From assembly GCF_007829815.1 (NCBI RefSeq), contig NZ_VIWT01000001.1, positions 992,001 through 1,056,000 of the forward strand: a DNA stretch of 64,000 nt, read 5' to 3'. Under the pieces are notes generated by a model that ran no database searches, was not told where the DNA came from, and was given only the letters and a program-made list of their open reading frames with translations. The position numbers were made by a program, and so were the translations under genes. Position 1 is the first letter of the stretch, and each line of letters starts with the position of its first letter. This DNA comes from Kitasatospora viridis. Its GTDB lineage: Bacteria; Actinomycetota; Actinomycetes; Streptomycetales; Streptomycetaceae. Below are positions 51,608 to 63,049 of this stretch, piece by piece.

Positions 51608-52873
51608 CTACAGGCCGACCGCCTGCATCAGCTGGCCGACCTCGGGGTTGGTCAGCCGGCGCAGCCAGCCGGACTTCTGGTCGCCGAGCGCGATCGGGCC
51701 GAAGTGCGTGCGGACCAGCTTCTCCACCGGGAAGCCGGCCTCGGACAGCATCCGGCGGACGATGTGCTTGCGGCCCTCGTGCAGGGTGACCTCGACCAGG
51801 TAGTTCTTGCCGACGTTGGAGACCACCCGGAAGCTGTCGGCGCGGGCGAACCCGTCCTCCAGCTCGATGCCCTTGGCCAGCTGCTTGCCCAGGTCGCGCG
51901 GGATCGGCCCCTGGATCGCGGCCAGGTAGGTCTTGGTCACGCCGTACCGGGGGTGGGTCAGCCGGTGGGCCAGCTCGCCGTGGTTGGTGAGCAGGATGAT
52001 GCCCTCGGTCTCGGTGTCCAGCCGGCCCACGTGGAACAGCCGGGTCTCCCGGTTGGTCACGTAGTCGCCCAGGCACTGGCGGCCGTCCGGGTCCTCCATG
52101 GTGGAGACCACGCCGGCCGGCTTGTTCAGCGCGAAGAACAGGTACGACTGGGTGGCGACGGTCAGGCCGTCCACCTTGATCTCGTCGTTCTGCGCGTCGA
52201 CCCGCTTGCCCTGCTCGGTGACCAGCCGGCCGTTGACCTCGACCCGGCCCTGCTCGATCAGCTCCTCGCAGGCCCGCCGGCTGCCGACGCCGGCCCGGGC
52301 CAGCACCTTCTGCAGCCGCTCGCCCTGCTCGGCGGCCTCGCCGCCGGCCGGCTTGTCGTGCCGGCGCAGCACCGCGTCCTCGATCTTGGCCTGCAGCTCG
52401 CGCGAGCGCTGCGGCGGCTGGCGGCGCGGGTCGCCCGGGGCGCCCTGGCCCTCCCGGCGCGGGCGCGGCGCGGGGCCGGGCCGACGGCCGGCGTAGCCGC
52501 CGCGGGCCGGGGTGGCGTTCGGGCCGCCGCCGTACTCGGGGCGGTCGTAGCGGCGCTCCTCCGGGCGCAGCGGGCGGTCGGGGTAGCGGCGGTCGTCCCG
52601 CCGGTCGTCCCGGCGGTCACCGCCCTGCCGGCCCCGGTCGCCGTAGGAGTCGCGGCCACCGCGGCCCTGGCTCCCGCCCTGGCCGCCCTGGCCGCCGCGC
52701 GAGGAGCCGCCGCCGTAGGACGAGCCGCCCCGCGAGCCACCGCCGTGGGACGAGCCGCCCCGCGAGTCGCTGCCGCCGCGGCCCCCGCCGTAGGAGCCGC
52801 CCCCGCGACCACCGCCGCTGCTGCCGCCGCGACCGCCGCCGCCGCTGTTCCTGCCGTTACCGCTACTACGCAT
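51608..52873 (-). CDS. rluB: 23S rRNA pseudouridine synthase (RluB/RsuA family)
   Basis: A 421-aa enzyme. The N-terminal ~165 residues are an Arg/Gly-rich, disordered extension (repeats of GGGRGG, SYGGG, DRRDDRR) that may bind RNA. An S4 domain follows (RLQKVLARAGVGSRRACEEL), then the synthase domain with catalytic Asp in HVGRLDTETEGIILLTNHGE and the C-terminal GRKHIVRRMLSEAGFPVEKL. ATG at 52873 is the start usual for this family in Streptomyces, though its ribosome site is weak and an in-frame ATG nine codons upstream is possible. It follows scpA-scpB, a standard actinobacterial arrangement. Confidence 0.9.
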   Translation of the reverse strand: MRSSGNGRNSGGGGRGGSSGGGRGGGSYGGGRGGSDSRGGSSHGGGSRGGSSYGGGSSRGGQGGQGGSQGRGGRDSYGDRGRQGGDRRDDRRDDRRYPDRPLRPEERRYDRPEYGGGPNATPARGGYAGRRPGPAPRPRREGQGAPGDPRRQPPQRSRELQAKIEDAVLRRHDKPAGGEAAEQGERLQKVLARAGVGSRRACEELIEQGRVEVNGRLVTEQGKRVDAQNDEIKVDGLTVATQSYLFFALNKPAGVVSTMEDPDGRQCLGDYVTNRETRLFHVGRLDTETEGIILLTNHGELAHRLTHPRYGVTKTYLAAIQGPIPRDLGKQLAKGIELEDGFARADSFRVVSNVGKNYLVEVTLHEGRKHIVRRMLSEAGFPVEKLVRTHFGPIALGDQKSGWLRRLTNPEVGQLMQAVGL

Positions 52874-52928
52874 CAAATGTCCGTACGTTCGTCGTTCCAT
52901 CGGGAAGTGCAAGTCGTGCCGGCCGACC

Positions 52929-53705
52929 TCACTCCACTTCCCGTGCGCTCGCGGCGGCCACCGCGTCCGCGATCGCCGTGCCTTCGAGGGACTCCGCTTC
53001 CACGTCGTCGACCTCGGGCAGGAAGGGGGCCAGCTCCGGCAGTTCGTCCAGGCCGCGCAGCCCCATCCGTTCCAGGAAGTAGCTCGTCGTCCGATACAGG
53101 ATCGCACCTGTTTCGGGCTCGGTCCCGGTCTCTTCCACCAGGCCTCGCTGTACCAGGGTACGCATCACGCCGTCACAGTTCACACCGCGTACCGCCGAGA
53201 CGCGGGATCTGGACACCGGCTGACGGTAGGCGACCACCGCCAATGTCTCCAGCGCGGCCTGGGTCAGCCGGGCCTGCTGGCCGTCCAGCACGAAGCGGTC
53301 CACGGCGGCGGAGCACTCCGCGCGGCTGTAGTAGCGCCAGCCGCCGGCCACCAGGCGCAACTCGAAGCCGCGGCCCTGGGCGGTGTACTCGGCGGCGAGC
53401 TCGCGCAGCGCGGCGGCCACCTCGGCCCTGGGGTGCTCCAGCACGTCCGCCAGCCGGGCCTCCGGGATCGGCTCGTCGGCCACCATCAGGACGGCCTCCA
53501 GACCGGGCCTGAGGGCCACCTCGGCGGTCCCTAGCTGCTCCGCGGGCTCCACCGAAGGCTCGGGCTCGGGCAGCGCCTCCGGCGAGGCCGCCGGCTCCGG
53601 CACCAGCACCTCCGGCTCGCCGGCGTGGGCCGGCTCCAGCCACTCGTCCTCGCGCACCTGCCCCGGCAGCCCGAGGCTGCGCCGCACCGGCCGCTGCTCG
53701 CTCAC
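52929..53705 (-). CDS. scpB: Segregation and condensation protein B
   Basis: A 258-aa partner of ScpA and SMC in chromosome condensation. It has two winged-helix units: RPGLEAVLMVADEPIPEARL, RLTQAALETLAVVAYRQPVS and YRTTSYFLERMGLRGLDELP are all characteristic. An acidic Pro/Glu-rich N-terminal extension of about 75 residues precedes the fold. GTG at 53705 overlaps the scpA stop (GTGA), and longer frames lie inside scpA. Confidence 0.94.
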   Translation of the reverse strand: MSEQRPVRRSLGLPGQVREDEWLEPAHAGEPEVLVPEPAASPEALPEPEPSVEPAEQLGTAEVALRPGLEAVLMVADEPIPEARLADVLEHPRAEVAAALRELAAEYTAQGRGFELRLVAGGWRYYSRAECSAAVDRFVLDGQQARLTQAALETLAVVAYRQPVSRSRVSAVRGVNCDGVMRTLVQRGLVEETGTEPETGAILYRTTSYFLERMGLRGLDELPELAPFLPEVDDVEAESLEGTAIADAVAAASAREVE

Positions 53706-54574
53706 CGCTTCTTCTCCCTCTCCTGGCCGGCGTCCTCGCCCGGGGGCCGGTCGAACTCGTCGGTCACCTCGATCGCCGCCCGGTCCGCCTCGGCCACCCA
53801 ACGGACCATCAGCGAGCCCAGCGGCTCCGGCTGGTCGAAGTCCAGCGCGCGCTCCCGGTAGAGCTCCAGCAGCGCCAGGAACCGGGCCACCACGACCAGC
53901 GAGCCGTCCGCGTCGGCCACCAGCTCGGCGAACGTGGCGGCACCGCGCGCCGCCAGCAGCTCCGCCACCAGCTGGGCCTGCTCCCGCACGCTCACCGGCG
54001 GGGTGTGGATGTGGTCCACGTACACGACCGGCTTGGGCTTGGGCGTCATCGCCTTCGCGGCCAGCTGGGCGAACCGCTCCAGCCCGACGTGGATCACCAC
54101 CTCGGGCAGCAGTTCGGCGTGCTGCGGCTCCAGGCCGACGGTGCGCGGGTGGCGGCGGGCCTCGTCGGCCCAGCGCTGCTCGAACACCGCGGCCACCCGC
54201 TTGTACGCCCGGTACTGCAGCAGCCGGGCGAAGAGCAGGTCGCGGGCCTCCAGCAGGGCGAGGTCCTCCTCGTCCTCGACCTCGGCGGCGGGCAGCAGGC
54301 GGGCCGCCTTCAGGTCGAGCAGGGTGGCCGCGACCACCAGGAACTCGGTCGCCTGGTCCAGGTCCCAGTCCGGCCCCATCGCCCGGATGTGCGCCATGAA
54401 CTCGTCGGTGACCCGGGAGAGCGCGACCTCGGTGACGTCCAGCTTGTGCTTGGCGATCAGCGAGAGCAGCAGGTCGAACGGACCCTCGAAATTGGCCAGC
54501 CGGACGGTGAAACCGGCGCGCGGCTGTTCGGCGGCGGCTTCGGAAGCGTCCTGGTCAGGGGCGGTGCTGGGCAT
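53702..54574 (-). CDS. scpA: Segregation and condensation protein A
   Basis: A 290-aa kleisin that bridges the SMC heads. The N-terminal SMC-binding region VRLANFEGPFDLLLSLIAKH and LDVTEVALSRVTDEFMAHIR and the C-terminal winged helix (VVVARFLALLELYRERALDF) are typical. ATG at 54574. It is part of the run parA-like, unknown, scpA, scpB, rluB. All motifs look intact, so this is normal housekeeping. Confidence 0.95.
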   Translation of the reverse strand: MPSTAPDQDASEAAAEQPRAGFTVRLANFEGPFDLLLSLIAKHKLDVTEVALSRVTDEFMAHIRAMGPDWDLDQATEFLVVAATLLDLKAARLLPAAEVEDEEDLALLEARDLLFARLLQYRAYKRVAAVFEQRWADEARRHPRTVGLEPQHAELLPEVVIHVGLERFAQLAAKAMTPKPKPVVYVDHIHTPPVSVREQAQLVAELLAARGAATFAELVADADGSLVVVARFLALLELYRERALDFDQPEPLGSLMVRWVAEADRAAIEVTDEFDRPPGEDAGQEREKKR

Positions 54575-54621
54575 GGCGGTCCATCTTCACACGCCCACCG
54601 CCCGGTCGAGCCGCTACGCGC

Positions 54622-55194
54622 TCAGCGGCCGCGCAACCTTCGCACCAGGATGCTGGCCTCACCGCGCTGCTCCAGGTCGGCCAGCACGACGGCGATCGCC
54701 TCGCGCACCACCCGGCCGCGGTCCACCGCCAGCCCGTGCTCGCCGCGGAGCACCAGGCGGGCGTGCTCCAGGTCCATCAGCTCCTCGGCGGAGACGTACA
54801 CGGTGATCTTCTCGTCGTGCCGTTCCCGCCCGCTGGGGCGGCGCGGCGCCCGGGTGCGCGGGCGGCGCCGCAGGTTGCCGTCGGCCTCCTCCGGACCGGG
54901 GGCGGCGGCCGGCGGGCCGGCCTGGGCCGTCCGGGCCGCCGGGGCGGCGGCGCTCTCCGCGGTCCGGCCGCCGGGCACCCTCCCCCAGCCTTCGGCCGGG
55001 GGGACCCCCTTGCCGGGGGCGGCGGCGGGTCCGGCGGTGGTGCCGGCCGAGGGAGCGTCAGCCGAGGCGGCGTCAGGCTGCTGGGCACCGCTGCCGTCCG
55101 CCGGCTCGGCGGCGTTCTGACGGCTTGCCAGGGAGGGCGAGAGCGCCATCCCCCCGGTGGTGCGGAACAGCTCGTCGGCCCCCGGGAGGCTCAC
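54622..55194 (-). CDS. Conserved hypothetical protein between parA-like and scpA
   Basis: A 190-aa protein. The first ~110 residues are Ala/Pro/Gly-rich and probably disordered. The last 70 are ordered: HDEKITVYVSAEELMDLEHA, RLVLRGEHGLAVDRGRVVRE, AIAVVLADLEQRGEASILVR. This end looks like a ribbon-helix-helix-like or ParB-helper DNA-binding domain, as would suit a gene coupled to parA. GTG at 55194 overlaps the ParA stop (GTGA). Function is not established. Confidence 0.75.
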   Translation of the reverse strand: MSLPGADELFRTTGGMALSPSLASRQNAAEPADGSGAQQPDAASADAPSAGTTAGPAAAPGKGVPPAEGWGRVPGGRTAESAAAPAARTAQAGPPAAAPGPEEADGNLRRRPRTRAPRRPSGRERHDEKITVYVSAEELMDLEHARLVLRGEHGLAVDRGRVVREAIAVVLADLEQRGEASILVRRLRGR

Positions 55195-56348
55195 TCGACG
55201 GGGCGGCACCGGTCGAGCACCTCCCTGGCGAGCTGGCGGTAGGCGGCGGCGCCCACCGAGTTGGTGGCGTAGGTGGTGATCGGCTCGCCGGCCACCGTGG
55301 TCTCCGGGAACCTGACGGTCCGCCCGATCACGGTATGGAAGACGTGCTCGCCGAAGGCCTCGACCACCCGGGCCAGCACCTCGCGGGAGTGCACGGTCCG
55401 CGAGTCGTACATGGTGGCCAGGATGCCGTCCAGCCGCAGGTCGGGGTTGAGCCGCTCGCAGACCTTCTCGATCGTCTCGGTGAGCAGCGCCACCCCGCGC
55501 AGCGCAAAGAACTCGCACTCCAGCGGCACGATCACGCTGTGCGCGGCGGTCAGCGCGTTGACCGTCAGCAGGCCCAGCGAGGGCTGGCAGTCGATGATGA
55601 CGAAGTCGTAGTCCGGCAGCAGCGGCTTGAGCGCGCGGGCCAGCGCGGACTCCCGGGCCACCTCGCTGACCAGCTGCACCTCGGCGGCCGACAGGTCGAT
55701 GTTGGAGGGCAGCAGGTCCATGCCGGGCACGGCGGTCTTCAGCAGCACCTCATCGGCCGTCAGGCCCCGCTCCATCAGCAGGTTGTAGACCGTGACGTCG
55801 AGCTCCATCGGGTTGACGCCCAGACCCACCGAGAGCGCGCCCTGCGGGTCGAAGTCGACCAGCAGGACCCGGCGGCCGTACTCGGCCAGCGCGGCGCCCA
55901 GGTTGATGGTGGAGGTCGTCTTGCCGACGCCGCCCTTCTGGTTGCACATCGCGATGATCTGCGCGGGGCCGTGCTCGGCCAGCGGCGCGGGGATCGGGAA
56001 GTACGGCTGCGGGCGGCCGGTGGGGCCGATCCGCTCGCGGCGCTGCCGGGCCGCGTCGGGGGCCAGGGTGGCGGCGTACTCCGGGTCGGGTTCGTACTCC
56101 GCGTCCGGGTCGTCGTAGGAGCCGTAGGCGAAGTCGCTGTAGCCGAGCTGCTGGGCCGACAGGTCGGCTTCGTAGACGTGGGTGTGCGCGGCGGCCTGCC
56201 GGGCCTCGAAGGTCCGGACGGCGACGGTGCCGATCTCCTCGGCGCCTACGGTGGAACGGGCGGCCCCGGTGTCGTCGGTCGGCTGTCCGGAGCCGTGCTC
56301 CGCCAGACCAGGCTGACCACCCCCGGGAGCAAATGTCGACTCATTCAC
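55191..56348 (-). CDS. ParA-family ATPase
   Basis: A 385-aa Walker-type partition ATPase. The deviant Walker A motif is AMCNQKGGVGKTTSTINLGA, then LLVDFDPQGALSVGLG (A'), FVIIDCQPSLGLLTVNAL (Walker B), and TVAGEPITTYATNSVGAAAY near the end. A disordered, acidic N-terminal extension of about 120 residues precedes it. GTG at 56348 was chosen with AAGGAGG 11 nt ahead. It is the scp-linked ParA paralogue of Streptomyces, not the origin-proximal parAB pair, and may cooperate with SMC-ScpAB in segregation. Confidence 0.88.
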   Translation of the reverse strand: MNESTFAPGGGQPGLAEHGSGQPTDDTGAARSTVGAEEIGTVAVRTFEARQAAAHTHVYEADLSAQQLGYSDFAYGSYDDPDAEYEPDPEYAATLAPDAARQRRERIGPTGRPQPYFPIPAPLAEHGPAQIIAMCNQKGGVGKTTSTINLGAALAEYGRRVLLVDFDPQGALSVGLGVNPMELDVTVYNLLMERGLTADEVLLKTAVPGMDLLPSNIDLSAAEVQLVSEVARESALARALKPLLPDYDFVIIDCQPSLGLLTVNALTAAHSVIVPLECEFFALRGVALLTETIEKVCERLNPDLRLDGILATMYDSRTVHSREVLARVVEAFGEHVFHTVIGRTVRFPETTVAGEPITTYATNSVGAAAYRQLAREVLDRCRPVE

Positions 56349-56546
56349 AAGTCGTCTTACCTCCTTGGGCATCCAGGGCATTATGTCGATTCGTCAGCCT
56401 GACACCATGCCGACGGTTTGCGACTCTAGGCCGTTCCGGGCGTTCGCAGCAACACAATCCACGGTAGTGGAGTCGATGTGTCGGCCATCCGACCGGGTTC
56501 TGTCAAGAGGTGGGTGACCCGACTCACGGTGGATTGACGCACGCCG

Positions 56547-56580
56547 AGGCCCCCGACCGGCTGCTGCCGATCGGGGGCCT
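56547..56580 (-). terminator. Terminator of ald
   Basis: A perfect 10-bp stem AGGCCCCCGA/TCGGGGGCCT (56547-56556 with 56571-56580) lies 53 bases beyond the ald stop on the minus strand, separating ald from the parA-scp operon. Confidence 0.65.
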
Positions 56581-56632
56581 GCGACGGGTGCGCGCAGCAC
56601 TGGGAGCTGACGCGCGCGGAGCTGAGGGCTCG

Positions 56633-57751
56633 TCAGGCGAGCACGTTCTCCAGGGAGACGGACGGCAGGCCGAAGGCCTCGGCGACCGCCGGGAAGGTGA
56701 TCTGGCCCTCGTGCACGTTGAGGCCCTTGGCCAGCGCGGCATCCCGGCGCAGCGCCTCCTTCCAGCCCCGGTTCGCCAGCTCGACCACGTAGGGCAGGGT
56801 GGCGTTGGTCAGCGCGTAGGTGGAGGTGTTCGGCACCGCACCCGGCATGTTGGCCACGCAGTAGAAGACCGAGTTGTGGACCTGGAAGGTCGGCTCGGCG
56901 TGCGTAGTGGGGTGCGAGTCCTCGAAGCAGCCGCCCTGGTCGATCGCGATGTCGACCAGCACCGAGCCCGGCTTCATCCGGGAGACCAGCTCGTTGGTGA
57001 CCAGCTTGGGGGCCTTGGCGCCCGGGATCAGCACGGCGCCGATCACCAGGTCGGCCTCGATGACGGCCTTCTCCAGCTCGAAGGAGTTGGACATGATGGC
57101 CTTGATCTTGGTGCCGAAGATCTTGTCGGCCTCGCGCAGCTTGTTGATGTCGCGGTCCAGCAGGGTCACCTCGTAGCCCATGCCGATCGCGATGGTGGCC
57201 GCGTGCCAGCCGGAGACGCCGCCGCCGATGACCACGGCCTTGGCCGGGTGGGTGCCGGGCACGCCGCCCGGCAGGACGCCGCGGCCGCCGGCCGGGCGCA
57301 TCAGGTGGTAGGAGCCGACCTGCGGGGCCAGCCGGCCCGCGACCTCGGACATCGGGGCGAGCAGCGGCAGCGCGCCGTTGGCGGTCTGCACGGTCTCGTA
57401 GGCGATCGCGGTGGTGCCGGAGGCGACCAGCGCGTCGGTGCCGGCCCGGTCGGCCGCCAGGTGCAGGTAGGTGAAGAGGGTCTGGCCCTTGCGCAGGCGG
57501 TGGTACTCCTGCGCGATCGGCTCCTTGACCTTGAGCAGCAGGTCGGCGGTGGCCCACACCTCGTCGGCGGTGCCGAGGATGGTGGCACCGGCGGCCACGT
57601 ACTCCTCGTTCGGGATCGAGGAGCCGATGCCGGCACCGTCCTCGATGTAGACCTCGTGGCCGTTGCGGACCAGCTCATGCACGCCGGCGGGCGTGATGGC
57701 CACGCGGTACTCGTGGTTCTTGACCTCGCGGGGGATGCCGACCTTGGTCAC
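56633..57751 (-). CDS. ald: Alanine dehydrogenase
   Basis: A 372-aa NAD-dependent enzyme interconverting L-alanine and pyruvate plus ammonia. N-terminal signature [40 protein letters not shown] (catalytic Lys), the Rossmann motif [20 protein letters not shown], and the conserved [15 protein letters not shown] and [20 protein letters not shown] are all intact. GTG at 57751 gives the standard length. A stretch of unusual lower-GC sequence lies upstream. Confidence 0.96.
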   Translation of the reverse strand: MTKVGIPREVKNHEYRVAITPAGVHELVRNGHEVYIEDGAGIGSSIPNEEYVAAGATILGTADEVWATADLLLKVKEPIAQEYHRLRKGQTLFTYLHLAADRAGTDALVASGTTAIAYETVQTANGALPLLAPMSEVAGRLAPQVGSYHLMRPAGGRGVLPGGVPGTHPAKAVVIGGGVSGWHAATIAIGMGYEVTLLDRDINKLREADKIFGTKIKAIMSNSFELEKAVIEADLVIGAVLIPGAKAPKLVTNELVSRMKPGSVLVDIAIDQGGCFEDSHPTTHAEPTFQVHNSVFYCVANMPGAVPNTSTYALTNATLPYVVELANRGWKEALRRDAALAKGLNVHEGQITFPAVAEAFGLPSVSLENVLA

Positions 57752-57753
57752 GG

Positions 57754-58014
57754 TTAAACACGTCCCTCTTGCCATGGGAGCCCCGACCGGAAGGAAGACC
57801 GGCGGGGGGCCGCACGGGCATGCCTCCGGCAAGGGCACGGCCCGGCCGGGGCACGCTTCACTGCGCGACCAATGTCGAGTGTAATGAAGGACAGCGCATC
57901 CGTCAGCCTTCCAATCTGAATAAATCTCTTGAGCTCATTGGCAGATTCGTAGGCTTCCCATCGGATCTTCCTGGCAAACTCTGGCAGATCGGGCAAATCT
58001 CCCATAGTGCACAA
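57754..58014 (-). other. Lower-GC region upstream of ald with an uncertain 86-aa frame
   Basis: About 130 bases around 57880-58010 are noticeably richer in A/T than the flanks. A minus-strand frame reads as plausible protein at its start (MGDLPDLPEFARKIRWEAYE, SANELKRFIQIGRLTDALSF) but then becomes Arg/Pro-rich, and its third positions are only weakly G/C. It may be a small gene, a decayed gene or the ald control region. The whole gap between ald and the next gene (57752-58082) holds nothing else supportable. Confidence 0.3.
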
Positions 58015-58082
58015 GGGTCACGGGAGGAGCTTCGCAGGTCAGGCCCGGTCGACGGGGCGGGGCCGACCGGTTCGCCCCCGGC

Positions 58083-59858
58083 TCAGGACGCCGACAGCCG
58101 GTTCAGCGCCCGGCCGACCGCGCCGGCCCCGCGTTCGTCGCCGAGCCGGCGCAGCAGGCCGAGCGCCGAGCGGTACTCCCGGACCGCCTCGTCGAACCGC
58201 CGCTGGGCGGCGTGCGCCTCGGCCAGCCGGGTCAGCAGCCTGGCCTGGCCGGCCCCGTCGCCGAGCCCCTGGCGCAGCGCCAGCGCCCGCCCGTAGGCGT
58301 CGGCGGCGCGCACCGCCTCACCGAGCGCCCTCCTGCACTCCCCCACACCTTCGAGCGCGCGTGCCGCCGCGGCGTCGTCCCGCGGCTGCCGGGTGTGCGC
58401 CACCGCCGCCTGGTAGTGCTCCGCCGCCACCGCCCACTCACCGGCCGCGGCCCGCAGGTCCCCCAGGTTGAGCAGCGCGGCCGCGGCCCGGCGCGGCGCG
58501 CCCTGGCGCTCGGCCAGCGCCAGCACCAGCGCGTGCAGCCGGTGCGCCTCACCCGCCGGCAGCCCGTGCTCGGCGGCCAGCGGCAGGGTCCGCAGCAGGG
58601 CGCCGACCAGCCGCCCCACCGATCCGTCCAGGTCCGCCCGGGCCAGCGCCTGCTCGGCGGCGGCCAGCAGCCACTCGCACTCCTCGGCCAGCCAGCGCCG
58701 GGCGTGCTCCGCGCTGCGCAACCGCAGCGGCCCGGGCAGCGGGTCGGGCGCCGGCACCGCCGGGTCGAGCAGCGCCCGCGCCGAGTCGGTGAGCCGGATC
58801 AGCCGCTCCAGCAGCCGGGCCCGGGCCAACTGCACGGCGGCCGGGCGGTCGTGCTCCTCGCGCAACGCCAGCAGCCGGGCGAAGTGCCGCCCGGGCAGCC
58901 GGTAGCGGGCGGTGCCGTCGGCCGCCGGATCGGCCTGGTCCAGCAGCTCCTGCTCGGCCAGCGCGTGCAGGACGGCGACCGCCTCGGGGGCCGGGCAGCC
59001 GGCCAGCGCGGAGGCCGTGCGCGGATCGACCCGGCCGCCGGGGGCCAGGGTGAGCATCCGCAGCATCCGGGCCTGCGCCACCGGCAGCGCGCGGTAGCGC
59101 AGCAGCAGTGCGGCGGCCAGCGGATCGGCCGCCCCCTCGACCGCGCGCAGCGCCACCGCCGCCTCCGGCACCGCCGCCTTGGGGTGCGCCCGCAGCCAGC
59201 CGGCCATCAGCCGCAGCGGGGCCGGCCGCTCGGCGCAGGCCTCGCCGAGTTCGGCGGCGGCCACCGGGTCGCAGCCGATCCGGGTGCCGCCGACCAGCGC
59301 GGTGAGCAGCTCGACAGCGGCCGCCTCGTCCAGCCCGCGCAGGATCACCGGGTCCACCGGGAAGCGGTCGGCCAGCGCGGTGAGCGGGCCCGCCGAGACC
59401 GCGAGCACCAGGCAGCGCGGCTCCTCGGGCAGCAGCGGGGCCAGGTGCTCGGCGTCCGGCACGTCGTCCAGCAGCAGCAGGGTGTCCCGGCCGGTGAGCG
59501 CGGCGCGCAGTTCGGCGCAGGCCGGGTCGGCCGCCCCGGGCCCGGCCGGCGGCAGCGCCCGGGTGCTCCGGCCGAGCAGGGCGAGCAGCCGGCGGGCCAC
59601 CGCGCCGGGGGCGTGCGGGGTGCCGTCGGGGTCGGCGAGGTGGGCGGTCAGCAGCTGCCGGCCGCCCAGTTCGGTGCGGGCGAACCGCCGGGCCAGCGCG
59701 GTGCGGCCGGCGCCGGGCCGGCCGACCACCAGCAGCACCCGGCAGCCGCGGCCGGTCGCGGGGGCGCGCAGCTGGGCGGTGAGTGCGGCGAGTTCCGCGC
59801 TCCGCCCGGCGAACGGTTCGGGCCCGGCCCCCTGCACGGGGGCAGGCCGAGCGTCCAT
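58083..59858 (-). CDS. STAND-type ATPase with TPR repeats
   Basis: A 591-aa NB-ARC/AfsR-like signalling protein without an N-terminal DNA-binding domain. The nucleotide-binding part begins with VLLVVGRPGAGRTALARRFA, where the Walker A lysine is replaced by Arg (GRPGAGRT). Walker B is TLLLLDDVPDAEHL. A winged-helix-like linker follows (MLRMLTLAPGGRVDPRTASA). The C-terminal ~200 residues are TPR-like helices (AAEHYQAAVAHTRQPRDDAA, FDEAVREYRSALGLLRRLGD). ATG at 59858; an upstream in-frame GTG is an alternative. The Lys-to-Arg change may weaken ATP hydrolysis. Confidence 0.78.
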   Translation of the reverse strand: MDARPAPVQGAGPEPFAGRSAELAALTAQLRAPATGRGCRVLLVVGRPGAGRTALARRFARTELGGRQLLTAHLADPDGTPHAPGAVARRLLALLGRSTRALPPAGPGAADPACAELRAALTGRDTLLLLDDVPDAEHLAPLLPEEPRCLVLAVSAGPLTALADRFPVDPVILRGLDEAAAVELLTALVGGTRIGCDPVAAAELGEACAERPAPLRLMAGWLRAHPKAAVPEAAVALRAVEGAADPLAAALLLRYRALPVAQARMLRMLTLAPGGRVDPRTASALAGCPAPEAVAVLHALAEQELLDQADPAADGTARYRLPGRHFARLLALREEHDRPAAVQLARARLLERLIRLTDSARALLDPAVPAPDPLPGPLRLRSAEHARRWLAEECEWLLAAAEQALARADLDGSVGRLVGALLRTLPLAAEHGLPAGEAHRLHALVLALAERQGAPRRAAAALLNLGDLRAAAGEWAVAAEHYQAAVAHTRQPRDDAAAARALEGVGECRRALGEAVRAADAYGRALALRQGLGDGAGQARLLTRLAEAHAAQRRFDEAVREYRSALGLLRRLGDERGAGAVGRALNRLSAS

Positions 59859-60002
59859 CGTCGCCGTCTTCCTCGCCACCAGTGCCACTCCCGACCCAGT
59901 CGCCAGCTTCCCGTGTGCGAAGCGTAGTTCGCGGCGGGCCGGGTGCCGAGGGGACACCGGTATGACCAGGTGTCGAATCACCCGCCCGGCGGCGGGCGGC
60001 CG

Positions 60003-60626
60003 CTACGCGCCGAACGGGCGGGCCGGCCAGGGCGCGTCGGCCGGGCGCAGCCCGTCGGGGCCGGCGCCGGCCAGCGCGGCGCTCAGCGCCAGCACGCCGC
60101 TGACCAGGGTGGGGTTGTGCAGCTCGCCGGCCAGCACCAGCTCGACCAGTTCGGCCAGCGGCACCCGGGCGGTCTCGATCTCCAGCTCCTCGCCGTGCGC
60201 GTCGAACCGCTCGCCCTCGGCCTCGCCCAGTTCGGTGGCCAGGAAGATCCGCACCGCCTCGTCGCTGCCGCCGGGCGAGGTGTAGAAGTCCACCAGCACC
60301 CGCCAGTGGCCCGCCTTGCAGTAGGCCTCCTCGAAGAGCTCGCGCTGCGCGGCGTGCAGCGGGTTCTCGCCCGGCACGTCGAGCACGCCGGCCGGCAGCT
60401 CCCACAGCCGCTGGCGCACCGGGTGCCGGTACTGGCGCACCAGCAGCACCCGGCGCTCCTCGTCCAGCGCCAGCACGGCCACCGAGCCGGGGTGGGTCTG
60501 GTAGTCCCGGCGGGCGTAGGAGCCGTCCGGCATCCGCACCTCGTCCGAGCTGACCCCGGTGAGCCGCCCCTGGAACGGCCGCTCGGCGGACCGCACCTCC
60601 CACTCTTCCGCCACGTCCTTGACCAT
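60003..60626 (-). CDS. NUDIX hydrolase, ADP-ribose pyrophosphatase-like
   Basis: A 207-aa hydrolase cleaving ADP-ribose or a related nucleoside diphosphate sugar. The Nudix box is GVLDVPGENPLHAAQRELFEEA, whose RELFEE carries the metal-binding glutamates, preceded by VLLVRQYRHPVRQRLWELPA typical of ADPRases. The final Gly of the classic box is not conserved. ATG at 60626. It lies downstream of pyrG after a hairpin, the usual location in Streptomyces. Confidence 0.9.
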   Translation of the reverse strand: MVKDVAEEWEVRSAERPFQGRLTGVSSDEVRMPDGSYARRDYQTHPGSVAVLALDEERRVLLVRQYRHPVRQRLWELPAGVLDVPGENPLHAAQRELFEEAYCKAGHWRVLVDFYTSPGGSDEAVRIFLATELGEAEGERFDAHGEELEIETARVPLAELVELVLAGELHNPTLVSGVLALSAALAGAGPDGLRPADAPWPARPFGA

Positions 60627-60669
60627 GTGTCAGCTCTCCCCTTCTCGTCAGTACGACACAATCTAACGC

Positions 60670-60709
60670 CGAACGGCGGCCGCCCGGGGTACCGGGCAGC
60701 CGCCGTTCG
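60670..60709 (-). terminator. Terminator of pyrG
   Basis: An 18-bp stem with one mismatch (60670-60687 with 60692-60709, loop of 4) begins 15 bases beyond the pyrG stop on the minus strand and ends before the NUDIX gene. Confidence 0.7.
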
Positions 60710-60723
60710 ATGAACACGCGGTC

Positions 60724-63049
<2,326 letters not shown>

